DNA of 64,000 nucleotides, taken from positions 62,501 through 126,500 of the forward strand of contig NZ_KK088653.1 of assembly GCF_000600975.2 (NCBI RefSeq). The letters are read 5' to 3'. Shown here one piece after another: positions 24,541 through 32,670 of the stretch (positions are counted from its first letter, which is position 1; every line of letters begins with the position of its first letter). The stretch is from Limimaricola hongkongensis DSM 17492. Lineage in GTDB: Bacteria > Pseudomonadota > Alphaproteobacteria > Rhodobacterales > Rhodobacteraceae. Both the position numbers and the translations under genes were made by a program. The notes below the pieces were generated by a model, which worked only from the letters and a program-made list of their open reading frames with translations, searched no databases and had not been told where the DNA came from.

Positions 24541-24606
24541 GCGCGGGAACGAATTCGTGAGCGGCGGCGTTGGCCCGGCAAGTTCAACGCATCCGGAAGG
24601 GCAGTC

Positions 24607-24681
24607 ATGCGCAACATCATCTACATCATCGGCCTTGTCGTCGTCGTCATCGCGGTCCTGTCGCTGATCGGCCTGGTCTGA
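24607..24681 (+). CDS. 24-residue single-helix membrane peptide
   Basis: A tiny frame, MRNIIYIIGLVVVVIAVLSL plus IGLV, preceded by GGAAGGG at a good distance (24595-24601). Apart from Arg2 and Asn3 it is wholly hydrophobic and would form one transmembrane helix with the N-terminus inside. From memory, very similar peptides recur in other Rhodobacterales, which argues for a real gene. It lies 66 bp after the LysR gene and faces the ArsR gene with a 2-bp gap. Function unknown. Confidence 0.6.
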   Translation: MRNIIYIIGLVVVVIAVLSLIGLV

Positions 24682-24683
24682 TT

Positions 24684-25049
24684 TCAGCCCTCCGCCGCCG
24701 GCTCCGATGCGTCGGTGCCGGTGGCGGGGGCCTCCAGTTCGCGCGCCAGAAAGCGCTCGAAGGCATCGAGATCGATGCTCTCCATCTGTCCGAAGCCCTG
24801 CATCCAGACCGAAGCCTCGCGCAGCCCTTCGGGATCGAGCTGGCACCATGTCACCCGCCCGCGCCGGTCGCGGGTGATCAGCCCGGCCTCGGCCAGCACG
24901 CCCAGATGCTTGGAGATCGCCGCGAGCGACATCTCGAACGGCTCGGCCACATCCGTCACAGCCATGTCATCCTCGAGCAGCAGCGCGAGAATCGCGCGCC
25001 GGGTCGGGTCGGCAAGGGCGGAAAACACCAGATCGAGAGAAACGGCCAT
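24684..25049 (-). CDS. ArsR-family transcriptional regulator
   Basis: 121 residues. 'DLVFSALADPTRRAILALL' followed by a winged helix 'MSLAAISKHLGVLAEAGLITRDRRGR' is the subgroup often paired with an AHSA1/SRPBCC gene. No metal-binding ELCVCDL motif is seen, so it is not an arsenic or cadmium sensor. The start MAVSLDLVFSAL is chosen to fit the family, although the frame stays open further upstream. A palindrome of the type this subgroup binds lies 32 bp upstream, implying self-repression. The usual SRPBCC partner is missing here. Confidence 0.85.
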   Translation of the reverse strand: MAVSLDLVFSALADPTRRAILALLLEDDMAVTDVAEPFEMSLAAISKHLGVLAEAGLITRDRRGRVTWCQLDPEGLREASVWMQGFGQMESIDLDAFERFLARELEAPATGTDASEPAAEG

Positions 25050-25080
25050 GCCGCGACCTGATCCCGGCATGGGCGGAACG

Positions 25081-25096
25081 TCAACCATGCGGTTGA
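25081..25096 (-). promoter_or_regulatory. Predicted ArsR operator
   Basis: Perfect palindrome TCAACC-ATGC-GGTTGA, 32 bp upstream of the ArsR start. It resembles the TCAACCATATGGTTGA-type sites upstream of ArsR-SRPBCC pairs. Binding is inferred. Confidence 0.55.
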
Positions 25097-25269
25097 ATGT
25101 CCCCGGCGCCCCGGCCTGCGCCCCGCGCCGGGTGCTCTCCACCGGGATTTCAAAAAACATCCAATGATAACAGGGTAAAAGCCGACATTCCGCCCGGAAT
25201 TTCGCGCGCTTGACCAATCCGGCCCCACGCTATAGCACCCTTCTCGACCGATGAGGGGGCCGACCCGGA

Positions 25270-25608
25270 GTGTCCGACAGCCACGACGAAGACGATCATG
25301 CCGCGCGGCTGCGCGCGCTCGAAGAGCGTCTCGCCAGGCACAGGGACAAGCCAGAGGAGGCCGCCCATCAGGAAAGCCATTACAGCCAGGCGCAGGTCGC
25401 GTGGCGGATGGTGATCGAGCTTGTGGCCGGTCTCGGGATCGGCTTCGGGATCGGGTACGGTTTGGACACCCTGTTCGGGACCATGCCGATCTTCCTGATC
25501 CCGTTCATATTTCTGGGCCTCGCGGCGGGCGTGAAGACGATGCTGCGCACGGCCAAGGAGCTGCAGGTAAAACAGCAGGCCGATCAGGCCGGCGACGACG
25601 AGGGCTGA
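25270..25608 (+). CDS. atpI: ATP synthase assembly protein AtpI
   Basis: 112 residues from a GTG start. A charged N-terminus (about 1-45) is followed by two transmembrane helices, '[20 protein letters not shown]' and '[19 protein letters not shown]', typical of alphaproteobacterial AtpI, which aids c-ring assembly. It heads atpI-atpB-atpE-b'-b, with atpB 4 bp after its stop. The GTG choice rests on the family N-terminus VSDSHDEDD and the lack of a better ATG. Confidence 0.9.
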   Translation: MSDSHDEDDHAARLRALEERLARHRDKPEEAAHQESHYSQAQVAWRMVIELVAGLGIGFGIGYGLDTLFGTMPIFLIPFIFLGLAAGVKTMLRTAKELQVKQQADQAGDDEG

Positions 25609-25612
25609 GAGA

Positions 25613-26380
25613 ATGGCGACAGAGACGGTTGCGGCCGAGGGCGAGAGCGGGCTGGTGTTCCACCCGTTCGACCAGTTCGAGATCAAGCCGCTGTTCGGTG
25701 AGATCGGCGACCCGGTGTCCTGGTACACCATCTCCAACGCCACTTTCTGGATGGCGCTCGCGGCGCTTTGCGTGGTGCTGCTTCTGGTCGTCGGCACCCG
25801 TGGCCGCGCCGTGATCCCCAGCCGCGTCCAGTCGGCCGCCGAGCTGGTTTACGGCTTCGTCTACAAGATGGTCGAGGACGTCACCGGCAAGGAAGGCCTG
25901 AAGTACTTCCCCTGGATCATGACGCTGTTCCTGTTCATCCTGTTCTCGAACTATCTCGGCCTGCTGCCGCTGGCCTTCACGCCGACCTCGCACATCGCGG
26001 TCACCGCCGTGCTGGCGCTGGGCGTGTTCATCGGCGTCACCGTGCTCGGCTTCGTCAAGAACGGCATGGCCTTTCTCGGCCTGTTCTGGATGAAGGAAGC
26101 GCCGCTGTTCCTGCGCCCCGTCATCGCGATCATCGAGGTGATCTCGTATTTCGTGCGCCCCGTCAGCCATTCCATCCGTCTTGCCGGCAACCTCGTGGCC
26201 GGTCACGCGATGATCAAGGTGTTCGCGGGCTTTGCCGCCATCGCCGCGCTGTCGCCGCTCTCGGTCGTGGCGATCACCGCGATCTACGGGCTCGAAGTGC
26301 TCGTGGCCGGCATCCAGGCCTACGTGTTCACCATCCTCACCTGCATCTACCTCAAGGACGCGCTGCACCCGTCCCACTAA
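25613..26380 (+). CDS. atpB: ATP synthase F0 subunit a
   Basis: 255 residues with five to six membrane helices. The essential arginine of the proton half-channels is Arg189 in '[14 protein letters not shown]'. '[15 protein letters not shown]' and '[15 protein letters not shown]' are the other conserved blocks. It carries protons past the c-ring in the inner membrane. It lies four bases after atpI and 73 bp before atpE. Confidence 0.97.
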   Translation: MATETVAAEGESGLVFHPFDQFEIKPLFGEIGDPVSWYTISNATFWMALAALCVVLLLVVGTRGRAVIPSRVQSAAELVYGFVYKMVEDVTGKEGLKYFPWIMTLFLFILFSNYLGLLPLAFTPTSHIAVTAVLALGVFIGVTVLGFVKNGMAFLGLFWMKEAPLFLRPVIAIIEVISYFVRPVSHSIRLAGNLVAGHAMIKVFAGFAAIAALSPLSVVAITAIYGLEVLVAGIQAYVFTILTCIYLKDALHPSH

Positions 26381-26453
26381 GGGGCGGGGGCGCGATCCTC
26401 GCGGTCGGTTCACCCTTCACCAAACACGCAATTCCAAATCAGGAGATACCCCC

Positions 26454-26690
26454 ATGGAAGGCGATATCGCACAATTCGGTCAGTTCATCGGCGCCGGCCT
26501 CGCGGCCATCGGCTCGGGCCTCGCGGCCATCGGTGTGGGCTCGGTCGCGGCGAACTACCTCTCCGGCGCGCTGCGCAACCCCTCGGCTGCCGCTTCGCAG
26601 ACCGCCACGCTGTTCATCGGCCTGGCCTTCGCCGAAGCGCTCGGGATCTTCTCGTTCCTCGTCGCGCTGCTGCTGATGTTCGCGGTCTGA
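26454..26690 (+). CDS. atpE: ATP synthase F0 subunit c
   Basis: 78 residues, a hairpin of two helices. The glycine-rich first helix '[17 protein letters not shown]', the polar loop R41-N42-P43 and the proton-carrying Glu61 in '[10 protein letters not shown]' are present. The carboxylate is Glu rather than the Asp of E. coli. AGGAG precedes the ATG. It is the high-copy ring subunit; the 81-bp gap after it could hold a processing or attenuation site, but I see none clearly. Confidence 0.97.
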   Translation: MEGDIAQFGQFIGAGLAAIGSGLAAIGVGSVAANYLSGALRNPSAAASQTATLFIGLAFAEALGIFSFLVALLLMFAV

Positions 26691-26771
26691 TCCAGACCTC
26701 GATCTCCTGACCGGCGGCGTAGGGCGCAACCCCCTGCGCCGCCATTTCCTTAGGGCTCGACGGAGGACGCC

Positions 26772-27326
26772 GTGGCGACCGAAACCATTGCCGCCGACGA
26801 ACTGGCGGTCCACGGAGCCGAAGCCGCTGGGCCGGGCATGCCCCAGCTCGACGTCTCCAGCTTCCCGAACCAGATCTTCTGGCTCCTGGTCACGCTCGGC
26901 GTGATCTATTTCGTCCTGTCCCGCTTTGCCCTGCCGCGCATCGGCGCGGTGCTGGCCGAGCGTGCGGGCACGATCACCAACGACATCGCCGCCGCCGAGG
27001 AGCTGCGGCATCGCGCCCGCGAAGCCGAGGCGGCCTATGACAAGGCTCTCGCCGACGCGCGCGCGGAAGCGAACCGGATCGTCGCCGAGACCAAGGCGCA
27101 GATCCAGGCCGATCTCGATGCCGAGATGGAAAAGGCCGACGCGCAGATCGCCGCGAAGACCGCCGAGAGCCAGAAGGCGATCGACGAGATCCGCGACAGC
27201 GCCGCCCGCAACGTGAGCGAGGTCGCCCGCGACGTCGCGCGCGACATCGTGGCGGCCTTCGGCGCCGAGGCCGATGCCAAGACCGTCGACGCCGCCGTCG
27301 ACGCCAAGCTGGGAGAGCGCGCATGA
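26772..27326 (+). CDS. atpF2: ATP synthase F0 subunit b' (AtpF2/AtpX)
   Basis: 184 residues from a GTG start with GGAGG nearby. An N-terminal extension of about 30 residues precedes one membrane helix '[18 protein letters not shown]'; the rest is a long Ala/Glu/Arg coiled coil that forms the peripheral stalk with b. Paired b' and b genes are standard in photosynthetic and related alphaproteobacteria. It overlaps atpF by four bases (ATGA). Confidence 0.93.
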   Translation: MATETIAADELAVHGAEAAGPGMPQLDVSSFPNQIFWLLVTLGVIYFVLSRFALPRIGAVLAERAGTITNDIAAAEELRHRAREAEAAYDKALADARAEANRIVAETKAQIQADLDAEMEKADAQIAAKTAESQKAIDEIRDSAARNVSEVARDVARDIVAAFGAEADAKTVDAAVDAKLGERA

Positions 27327-27883
27327 AACTCGTTCTCGCGACACTGGCCCTGAGCCTGGCCGCCGCTCCGGCGATGGCCGCGTCGGGGCCGTTCTTCTCG
27401 CTCGGCAACACCGACTTCATCGTGCTGCTGGCATTCCTGCTGTTCGTCGGCGTGCTGCTCTACTTCCGCGTTCCGCGCGAGGTGGGCAAGATGCTCGACA
27501 AGCGGGCCGACGGCATCCGGGCCGAGCTCGACGACGCCCGCGGGCTGCGCGAGGAAGCGCAGTCGCTGCTGGCCTCCTACGAGCGCAAGCAGAAGGACGT
27601 GCAGACGCAGGCCGACCGCATCGTGTCGAACGCCCGCGACGAGGCCAACCGGTCCGCCGAGCAGGCGAAGGTCGACATCGAGAAGTCGATCCAGCGCCGC
27701 CTGACCGCCGCCGAGGAGCAGATCCAGTCGGCGCAGGACAAGGCCGTCAGGGAAGTCCGCGACCAAGCCGTGAGCGTGGCCGTCGCCGCCGCGCGCGAGG
27801 TCATCACCGAAAAGATGACGGCCCAGCGCGCCAACAAGATGATCGACGACTCGATCCAGACGGTGAGCGCCAAGCTGCACTGA
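27323..27883 (+). CDS. atpF: ATP synthase F0 subunit b
   Basis: 186 residues. The first 20 residues look like a cleavable signal peptide ([19 protein letters not shown]), followed by a membrane helix '[17 protein letters not shown]' (about 33-50) and a coiled coil to the end. It forms the peripheral stalk with b'. It is last in the F0 cluster, with a strong terminator 20 bp on. The F1 genes are not in the window, as expected for this order. Confidence 0.95.
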   Translation: MKLVLATLALSLAAAPAMAASGPFFSLGNTDFIVLLAFLLFVGVLLYFRVPREVGKMLDKRADGIRAELDDARGLREEAQSLLASYERKQKDVQTQADRIVSNARDEANRSAEQAKVDIEKSIQRRLTAAEEQIQSAQDKAVREVRDQAVSVAVAAAREVITEKMTAQRANKMIDDSIQTVSAKLH

Positions 27884-27903
27884 CCGGATCCCGGCGCGAC
27901 ACG

Positions 27904-27937
27904 AAAGGCCCGGACGCTGCCGCGTCCGGGCCTTTTT
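27904..27937 (+). terminator. Rho-independent terminator after the F0 ATP synthase genes
   Basis: AAAGGCCCGGACGC / GCGTCCGGGCCTTTTT with a 5-6 nt loop and T-run, 20 bp after the atpF stop. It also lies downstream of the facing small exported-protein gene. Confidence 0.92.
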
Positions 27938-27964
27938 CGTGCGGCGGGCCGGTCATTCGCCCGG

Positions 27965-28240
27965 TCAGCGGGACAGGCTGCCCGGTTCGGTCAGCTGCGC
28001 CCGCGGCGCCGTGGCATCGAGAAAGGCCAGCACATCGGCCCATGCCGCCGGGCTCCGGGCGGTGTCTTCCGGGGCCGCCGCCGCCATCTCGGCCGGCGGC
28101 TGACCGGCCTTTGCGCCCGGGCCGGGCGCGGCATTCGCGGTCACATCGTGGCCCCGACCGCCACAGCCGGGACCGGCGATCGCAGCGGGGGCCGACAGCA
28201 GCGCGGCCAGGGCCGCGACAGCGGGAAACAGGTGTCTCAT
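27965..28240 (-). CDS. Small exported protein, unknown
   Basis: 91 residues. MRHLFPAVAALAALLSAPAAIA is a clear Sec signal peptide with an AIA-G cleavage site near 22. The mature part is short, rich in Gly/Pro/Ala, with one Cys ('GPGCGGRGHD') and a C-terminal helix 'SPAAWADVLAFLDATAPRA'. AGGAGG precedes the ATG. No family recognised. It lies between the facing ATP synthase operon and the co-directional GntR gene. Confidence 0.65.
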   Translation of the reverse strand: MRHLFPAVAALAALLSAPAAIAGPGCGGRGHDVTANAAPGPGAKAGQPPAEMAAAAPEDTARSPAAWADVLAFLDATAPRAQLTEPGSLSR

Positions 28241-28293
28241 GACGCATCCTCCTGTGGCGCCATGCTAGCACGGATCTGCGCGGTCGTCGCGCG

Positions 28294-29067
28294 TCAGCGC
28301 CCGGTCTCGCGGCTGAGCCGCCGCTTTGCGATCTCCTCGTGGCGGTCGGCCAGCCGCTGGTCCGACAGCGCCGCCTGCACGTAATCGAGATGGGCGGAAA
28401 CGGCGGCGCGGGCGGCCTCGGGGTCGCGGGCCTGCAGCGCCTCGTTGATCGCCCGGTGCTGGTCGAGCAGCGACGACCGCGTGGTGCGCTGCCGGAACAT
28501 GACCTGCCGGTTGTAGAACACGCCCTCGCGCAGCAGGTCGTAGATCGAGCGCATCATGTGCAGCATGACCACGTTGTGCCCGGCCTCGACGATCGAGAGA
28601 TGGAATTCGGCGTCGAGCCGCGCCTCGGCCTCGGCATCGGCGCTGGCGCGCGACTGCGCCGTCTCCATCTTGTGGAAGATCGTGTCGATGACCGCGAGAT
28701 CGCTATCGGAGCCGAGCCTCGCGGCGCGCTCGGCGGCCAGCCCCTCGATGTCGCGCCGGAACGCCACCATGTCCGAGACCGCCTCGTCATGGCAGGCGAA
28801 CAGCCGGATGAGCGCGGGCGAAAAGGCCGAGCCGATCACCTCGGAGACGAAGACGCCCGCCCCGGCGCGGGTTTCCACCAGCCCGCGGGTCTGAAGCTCG
28901 GCCAGTGCCTCGCGCAGGCTCGGGCGCGACACGCCAAGCCGCTCGGCCAGCTCGCGCTCGGGCGGCAGCCGGTCGCCGGGGCGCAGGATGCCGCGCAGCA
29001 CCAGCTCCTCCACCTGCCGGACGACACCGTGGGACAGCTTTTCGGGCTGAATGGGCTTGAATGGCAT
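28294..29067 (-). CDS. GntR/FCD-family regulator (PdhR/GlcC/LldR-like)
   Basis: 257 residues. An N-terminal winged helix (about 10-75: 'LVLRGILRPGDRLPPERELAERLGVSRPSLREAL') and a C-terminal all-helical FCD effector domain with the metal-ligand pattern (D/H/H: 'EFHLSIVEAGHN...', 'DQHRAINEAL', 'AHLDYV'). Close in style to E. coli PdhR and GlcC, which sense small 2-oxo or 2-hydroxy acids. A TGGT-N11-ACCA palindrome lies 17 bp before its ATG and a second one precedes glcD. I infer autoregulation and control of glycolate oxidation. The effector is not proven. Confidence 0.85.
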   Translation of the reverse strand: MPFKPIQPEKLSHGVVRQVEELVLRGILRPGDRLPPERELAERLGVSRPSLREALAELQTRGLVETRAGAGVFVSEVIGSAFSPALIRLFACHDEAVSDMVAFRRDIEGLAAERAARLGSDSDLAVIDTIFHKMETAQSRASADAEAEARLDAEFHLSIVEAGHNVVMLHMMRSIYDLLREGVFYNRQVMFRQRTTRSSLLDQHRAINEALQARDPEAARAAVSAHLDYVQAALSDQRLADRHEEIAKRRLSRETGR

Positions 29068-29083
29068 GCTTGGCCTCCATGAC

Positions 29084-29102
29084 TGGTCAATAGATATGAC
29101 CA
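29084..29102 (-). promoter_or_regulatory. Predicted GntR operator, TGGTCA-N7-TGACCA
   Basis: A perfect 6-7-6 inverted repeat, TGGTCA (29084-29089) and TGACCA (29097-29102), directly upstream of the GntR/FCD gene. The same TGGT-N11-ACCA core occurs upstream of glcD at 47221-47239. Confidence 0.65.
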
Positions 29103-29130
29103 CAGGCCGCATGGCTCAACACGCAATGAG

Positions 29131-29157
29131 AAAAGGCCGCCCCGAAGGGCGGCCTCG
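29131..29157 (-). terminator. Rho-independent terminator after the OmpA-like gene
   Basis: On the minus strand AGGCCGCCC-TTCG-GGGCGGCCT is followed by TTTT. It lies 22 bp after the OmpA-family stop and just before the GntR operator region. Confidence 0.85.
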
Positions 29158-29179
29158 TGTCGTTCGGATCGGGGCCGGA

Positions 29180-29839
29180 TCAGCCGTTCGGCGTGATGAT
29201 GATCTCGACGCGGCGGTTCTGGCGGCGGCCCTCGTCGCTCAGGTTCGAGGCGATCGGCTGGTCCTCGCCGCGGCCGATGGCGCGGACGCGGCTCGGCGCG
29301 ACGCCGGCCGAGGTCAGCACCGAGGCAACGGCCTGGGCGCGGCGCTCGGAGAGCTGCTGGTTATAGGCGGCGGCGCCGGTGTTGTCGGCGTGGCCGACCA
29401 CGTTGACGGTGGTGTTGGGGTAGTTGTTGATCGAGCCCGCGATGGCGCGCAGGTCGCTTTGCAGCGAACCGGTCAACTGGGCGCTGTCGGTCGCGAACAG
29501 GATGTCCTGCGGCAGGGTCACGACCAGCTGCTCGCCATTGTTGACGATGCCGACATTCGAGCCAAGCTGCTGACGCAGTTCCGCTTCCTGGCGGTCGAGC
29601 AGAACGCCGGTGCCGGCGCCCGCGGCCCCGCCGAGCGCGGCGCCGACGGCGGCGCGGCGCAGGCGGTCTTCGCTGTCGTCACCGGTCAGCGCGCCCACGG
29701 CCGCCCCGAGACCGGCTCCCACGATCGCGCCGCGGCGGGTGTTGGCGTTCGGGTCGGGGTTGTTGGGGGTCACGGGCTGGCAGGCGGCCACGGCGAGGGC
29801 CGACACGGTGACGAGCGCAAGGGGGAGCTTGGTGATCAT
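29180..29839 (-). CDS. OmpA-family outer-membrane lipoprotein (YiaD-like)
   Basis: 219 residues. Signal peptide with lipobox ALAVAAC, so Cys20 would be lipidated. A glycine-zipper stretch (about 35-82: 'GAIVGAGLGAAVGALTG', 'AAVGAALGGAAGAGTGVLL') precedes an OmpA peptidoglycan-binding domain (about 100-219) with 'NVVGHADNTGAAAYNQQLSE' and 'GRRQNRRVEI', which hold the Asp and Arg that grip diaminopimelate. It tethers the outer membrane to the wall. Single gene with its own terminator. Confidence 0.92.
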   Translation of the reverse strand: MITKLPLALVTVSALAVAACQPVTPNNPDPNANTRRGAIVGAGLGAAVGALTGDDSEDRLRRAAVGAALGGAAGAGTGVLLDRQEAELRQQLGSNVGIVNNGEQLVVTLPQDILFATDSAQLTGSLQSDLRAIAGSINNYPNTTVNVVGHADNTGAAAYNQQLSERRAQAVASVLTSAGVAPSRVRAIGRGEDQPIASNLSDEGRRQNRRVEIIITPNG

Positions 29840-29991
29840 GGGTCTTTCCATTTTCTGCGAGTCGCGCGGGACGTTCTGCCCGCGCCTGTCCCGATGAGAT
29901 AGAGGCCGCGTGCGGCTGCTATGCAATAACGTAGCCTTGATAGGCGGGTTCCGGGGTCACGGGGAACCAGGCGGGCTGTGGCTTTCATGCA

Positions 29992-30822
29992 TCATGCCTC
30001 GCCGCGCGCCGCCTCCCAGGCGAGCATCGCCCGCTTGACCGGCAGGCCCCAGTGATAGCCGCCCAGGGCGCCCGACTTGCGCAGCGCCCGGTGGCAGGGG
30101 ATCAGCCACGAGACCGGGTTGCGGCCCACCGCGGTGGCCGCGGCGCGCACCGCGCGCGGCGCGCCGATCCGCGCGGCGATGTCGGAATAGGTGGTGACGT
30201 GGCCCGACGGCACCTCCAGCAGCGCCTGCCAGACCTTGATCGCGAAGGGCGCGCCGATGAGCTGGAGCCGTGCCTCGCCGCGCCCCGAAAACGCCGCCTC
30301 GACCCATGGCGCGATGACGTCGGGGTCTTCGGTGAAACGGGCTTCGGGCCAGCGCGCGCGCAGGTCGTCGAAGGTTGCCGCCACGCCGGTTTCGGCGGCG
30401 AAGCCCAGCCCGCAGAGCCCGCGCGCGGTGCCCATGGCGATGGCGGGGCCAAAGGGGCTGTCGAAGCGCCCGTGCCGGATCTCCAGCCCGGCGCCGCCCG
30501 CGCCGTAATCGCCGGGGCTCATCGCCTCCCAGCGCAGGAACAAATCGTGCAGCCGCCCCGAGCCCGACAGCCCGACCTGCTGCGCCGTCTCCAGCGTGGT
30601 GTGCCGCGCGCGCAAGAGCGCCTTGGCATGGCCGAGCGCGAGATATTGCTGGTAGCGCTTGGGCGAGACCCCGACCCAGGCGGAAAAGACGCGCTGGAAA
30701 TGCGCGGGCGACATCTCCATCCGCGCGGCCAGTTCCTCGAGCGCGAGCGGCGCGGGCGCGGTGTCGATCGCCTCGATGGCGCGGCGCATGACGCCGTAAT
30801 GATATGCGTGGCTCTGATCCAT
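29992..30822 (-). CDS. AraC-type HTH / O6-methylguanine-DNA methyltransferase fusion
   Basis: 276 residues. An AraC-type double helix-turn-helix (about 10-105: 'ELAARMEMSPAHFQRVFSAWVG') is fused to an MGMT domain (about 120-270) with the acceptor Cys243 in 'NPVSWLIPCHRAL' and the Arg-finger region 'GAPRAVRAAATAVGRNP'. This is E. coli Ada without its N-terminal zinc/Cys38 methylphosphotriester domain, so it can repair O6-methylguanine but lacks the known methyl switch for activation. How its HTH is controlled is open. Divergent from nth across a spacer that holds a palindromic repeat. Confidence 0.88.
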   Translation of the reverse strand: MDQSHAYHYGVMRRAIEAIDTAPAPLALEELAARMEMSPAHFQRVFSAWVGVSPKRYQQYLALGHAKALLRARHTTLETAQQVGLSGSGRLHDLFLRWEAMSPGDYGAGGAGLEIRHGRFDSPFGPAIAMGTARGLCGLGFAAETGVAATFDDLRARWPEARFTEDPDVIAPWVEAAFSGRGEARLQLIGAPFAIKVWQALLEVPSGHVTTYSDIAARIGAPRAVRAAATAVGRNPVSWLIPCHRALRKSGALGGYHWGLPVKRAMLAWEAARGEA

Positions 30823-30910
30823 GGCCCGAGAATAGGCCGCCGTGCGCGCCCTTGCGACCCGGAAGCTGCGCATCCCGCCAAGCCTTGGCGCCCGTGGCGG
30901 CGGCGGGATC

Positions 30911-30975
30911 TGCGTATTTGAAGAATGGTGAAAGGGCAGGGCGCGCCTTGCCGTTCACCATTCCGCAAATACGCA
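30911..30975. repeat. Palindromic repeat, copy A
   Basis: A 65-bp element with arms TGCGTATTTGAAGAATGGTG and its near-perfect inverse (2 mismatches in 22), centred on GGCAGGGCGCGCCTTGCC. Left flank GGCGGGATC is shared with the other copies. It sits in the divergent spacer between the AraC-MGMT gene and nth. Related copies are at 48018, 58045 and 61047. Confidence 0.85.
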
Positions 30976-31042
30976 TGGCGACCGGCCCGGCCCCCCGCGC
31001 GCCGCCGGTCTTGTGAGGCCCGGCCTCGCCGGGCATAGAGGC

Positions 31043-31690
31043 ATGATGACCCGACAGCTCGACTACCACGCCATCGACGCGATCTTTGCCCGGCTGCACG
31101 AGGCCGAGCCCGAACCCAAGGGCGAGCTCGATCACGTCAACGCCTATACGCTGCTGGTCGCCGTGGCGCTCTCGGCGCAGGCCACCGATGTCGGTGTCAA
31201 CAAGGCGACCAAGCGGCTGTTCGAGATCGCCGACACGCCCGAAAAGATGCTTGGCTTGGGCGAGGAAGGGCTGATCGAGCACATCAAGACCATCGGGCTT
31301 TACCGCAACAAGGCCCGAAACGTGATCCGCATGAGCGAGATCCTCGTCGAGCGCTTCGGCGGCGAGGTGCCCTCCTCGCGCGCCGCCCTCGTCTCGCTGC
31401 CCGGCGTGGGCCGCAAGACCGCGAATGTCGTGCTGAACATGTGGTGGAAACACCCCGCGCAGGCGGTCGACACGCATATCTTCCGCGTCTGCAACCGCAC
31501 CGGCATCGCGCCGGGCCGCGACGTCGACGCGGTGGAGCGCGGCATCGAGGACCACGTGCCCGCGCGCTGGCAGGGCCATGCGCATCACTGGCTGATCCTG
31601 CACGGGCGCTACATCTGCGTGGCGCGCAAACCCAAATGCTTGGCCTGCCCGATCCGCGAATACTGTCTCTACGAGGAGAAGACCGCATGA
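31043..31690 (+). CDS. nth: Endonuclease III
   Basis: 215 residues. Bifunctional DNA glycosylase/AP lyase for oxidised pyrimidines. Helix-hairpin-helix 'LPGVGRKTANVVL' with catalytic Lys125, Asp143 in 'VDTHIFRV', and the 4Fe-4S cluster Cys192-X6-Cys199-X2-Cys202-X5-Cys208. Two adjacent ATGs (31043, 31046) are equally possible. The stop overlaps the PfkB kinase start by four bases (ATGA). Confidence 0.96.
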   Translation: MMTRQLDYHAIDAIFARLHEAEPEPKGELDHVNAYTLLVAVALSAQATDVGVNKATKRLFEIADTPEKMLGLGEEGLIEHIKTIGLYRNKARNVIRMSEILVERFGGEVPSSRAALVSLPGVGRKTANVVLNMWWKHPAQAVDTHIFRVCNRTGIAPGRDVDAVERGIEDHVPARWQGHAHHWLILHGRYICVARKPKCLACPIREYCLYEEKTA

Positions 31691-32670
31691 GCCGCCCCCG
31701 CATCCTCGGCATCGGCAATGCCATCGTCGACGTGTTCGCCGAAGCCGATGACAGCTTTCTCGACCTGATGGGGATCGAGAAGGGCATCATGCAGCTGGTC
31801 GAGCGCGAGCGCGGCGAGATGCTTTATGCCGCCATGGAGCGGCGGCGGCAGGCGCCCGGCGGCTCGGTCGCCAACACGCTGGCGGGGCTCGGCGCGCTCG
31901 GGCTGGAGACGGCCTTCATCGGGCGGGTGCGCGACGACGCGCTGGGCCACTTCTACGCCGAAACCATGGAGGCCGGCGGCACCCGTTTTGCCAATGCGCC
32001 GGTGACGGCGGGCGAGCTGCCGACCTCGCGCTCGATGATCTTCGTGAGCCCGGATGGCGAGCGGTCGATGAACACCTATTTGGGCATTTCCGCCGAGCTT
32101 GGCCCAGACGACGTCTCGGACGCCGTGGCGGGGCAGGCGGGGCTGCTTTACCTGGAGGGCTATCTTTACGACAAGCCCAAGGGCAAGCAGGCCTTCGAGC
32201 GCGCGACCGAACTGACCCACAAGGGCGGCGGCATCGCCGGGATCGCGCTGTCGGACCCGTTCTGCGCCGATCGGCACCGCGCCGATTTCCAGCGCCTCGT
32301 GCGCGAGCTCGATTTCGTCATCGGCAACGAGCACGAATGGGAAAGCCTGTATCAGTGCCGTCTCGACGAGGCGCTGACCCGTGCGGCCGCCGAGTGCCGC
32401 CTCGTGGTCTGCACCCGCTCGGGCGCCGACGTGGTGCTGATCCGGGGCGAGGAGCGTGTGGTGGTGCCGGTGAGGAAGGTGACGCCGGTCGATGCCACGG
32501 GGGCGGGCGATCTGTTTGCCGCCGGGTTCCTCTACGGGATCGCCACGGATCGCGATCTCGAAACGGCGGGGCGCATGGGCTGCGTCGCCGCCGCCGAGGT
32601 GATCTCGCATTTCGGGGCGCGGCCCGAGGCGGACCTCAAGGCGCTGTTCGCGCAGGCCGGGCTGCTTTAA
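31687..32670 (+). CDS. PfkB-family sugar/adenosine kinase
   Basis: 327 residues. PfkB fold with 'PGGSVANTLAGLGALGLE' (sugar-binding motif 1) and the C-terminal signature 'VDATGAGDLFAAGFL', whose Asp is the catalytic base. In roseobacters this orthologue group is generally annotated as adenosine kinase; the substrate is inferred. Coupled to nth upstream by a 4-nt overlap. Its TAA overlaps the TAA of the facing PAP2 gene within TTAA. Confidence 0.86.
   Translation: MSRPRILGIGNAIVDVFAEADDSFLDLMGIEKGIMQLVERERGEMLYAAMERRRQAPGGSVANTLAGLGALGLETAFIGRVRDDALGHFYAETMEAGGTRFANAPVTAGELPTSRSMIFVSPDGERSMNTYLGISAELGPDDVSDAVAGQAGLLYLEGYLYDKPKGKQAFERATELTHKGGGIAGIALSDPFCADRHRADFQRLVRELDFVIGNEHEWESLYQCRLDEALTRAAAECRLVVCTRSGADVVLIRGEERVVVPVRKVTPVDATGAGDLFAAGFLYGIATDRDLETAGRMGCVAAAEVISHFGARPEADLKALFAQAGLL

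Noticed and set aside
30911..30990. Short peptides with 'F/LTI-P/LQIR' in frames over the palindromic repeats
   Set aside because: They arise from translating the repeat arms; no ribosome sites, and the same peptide recurs at each copy.
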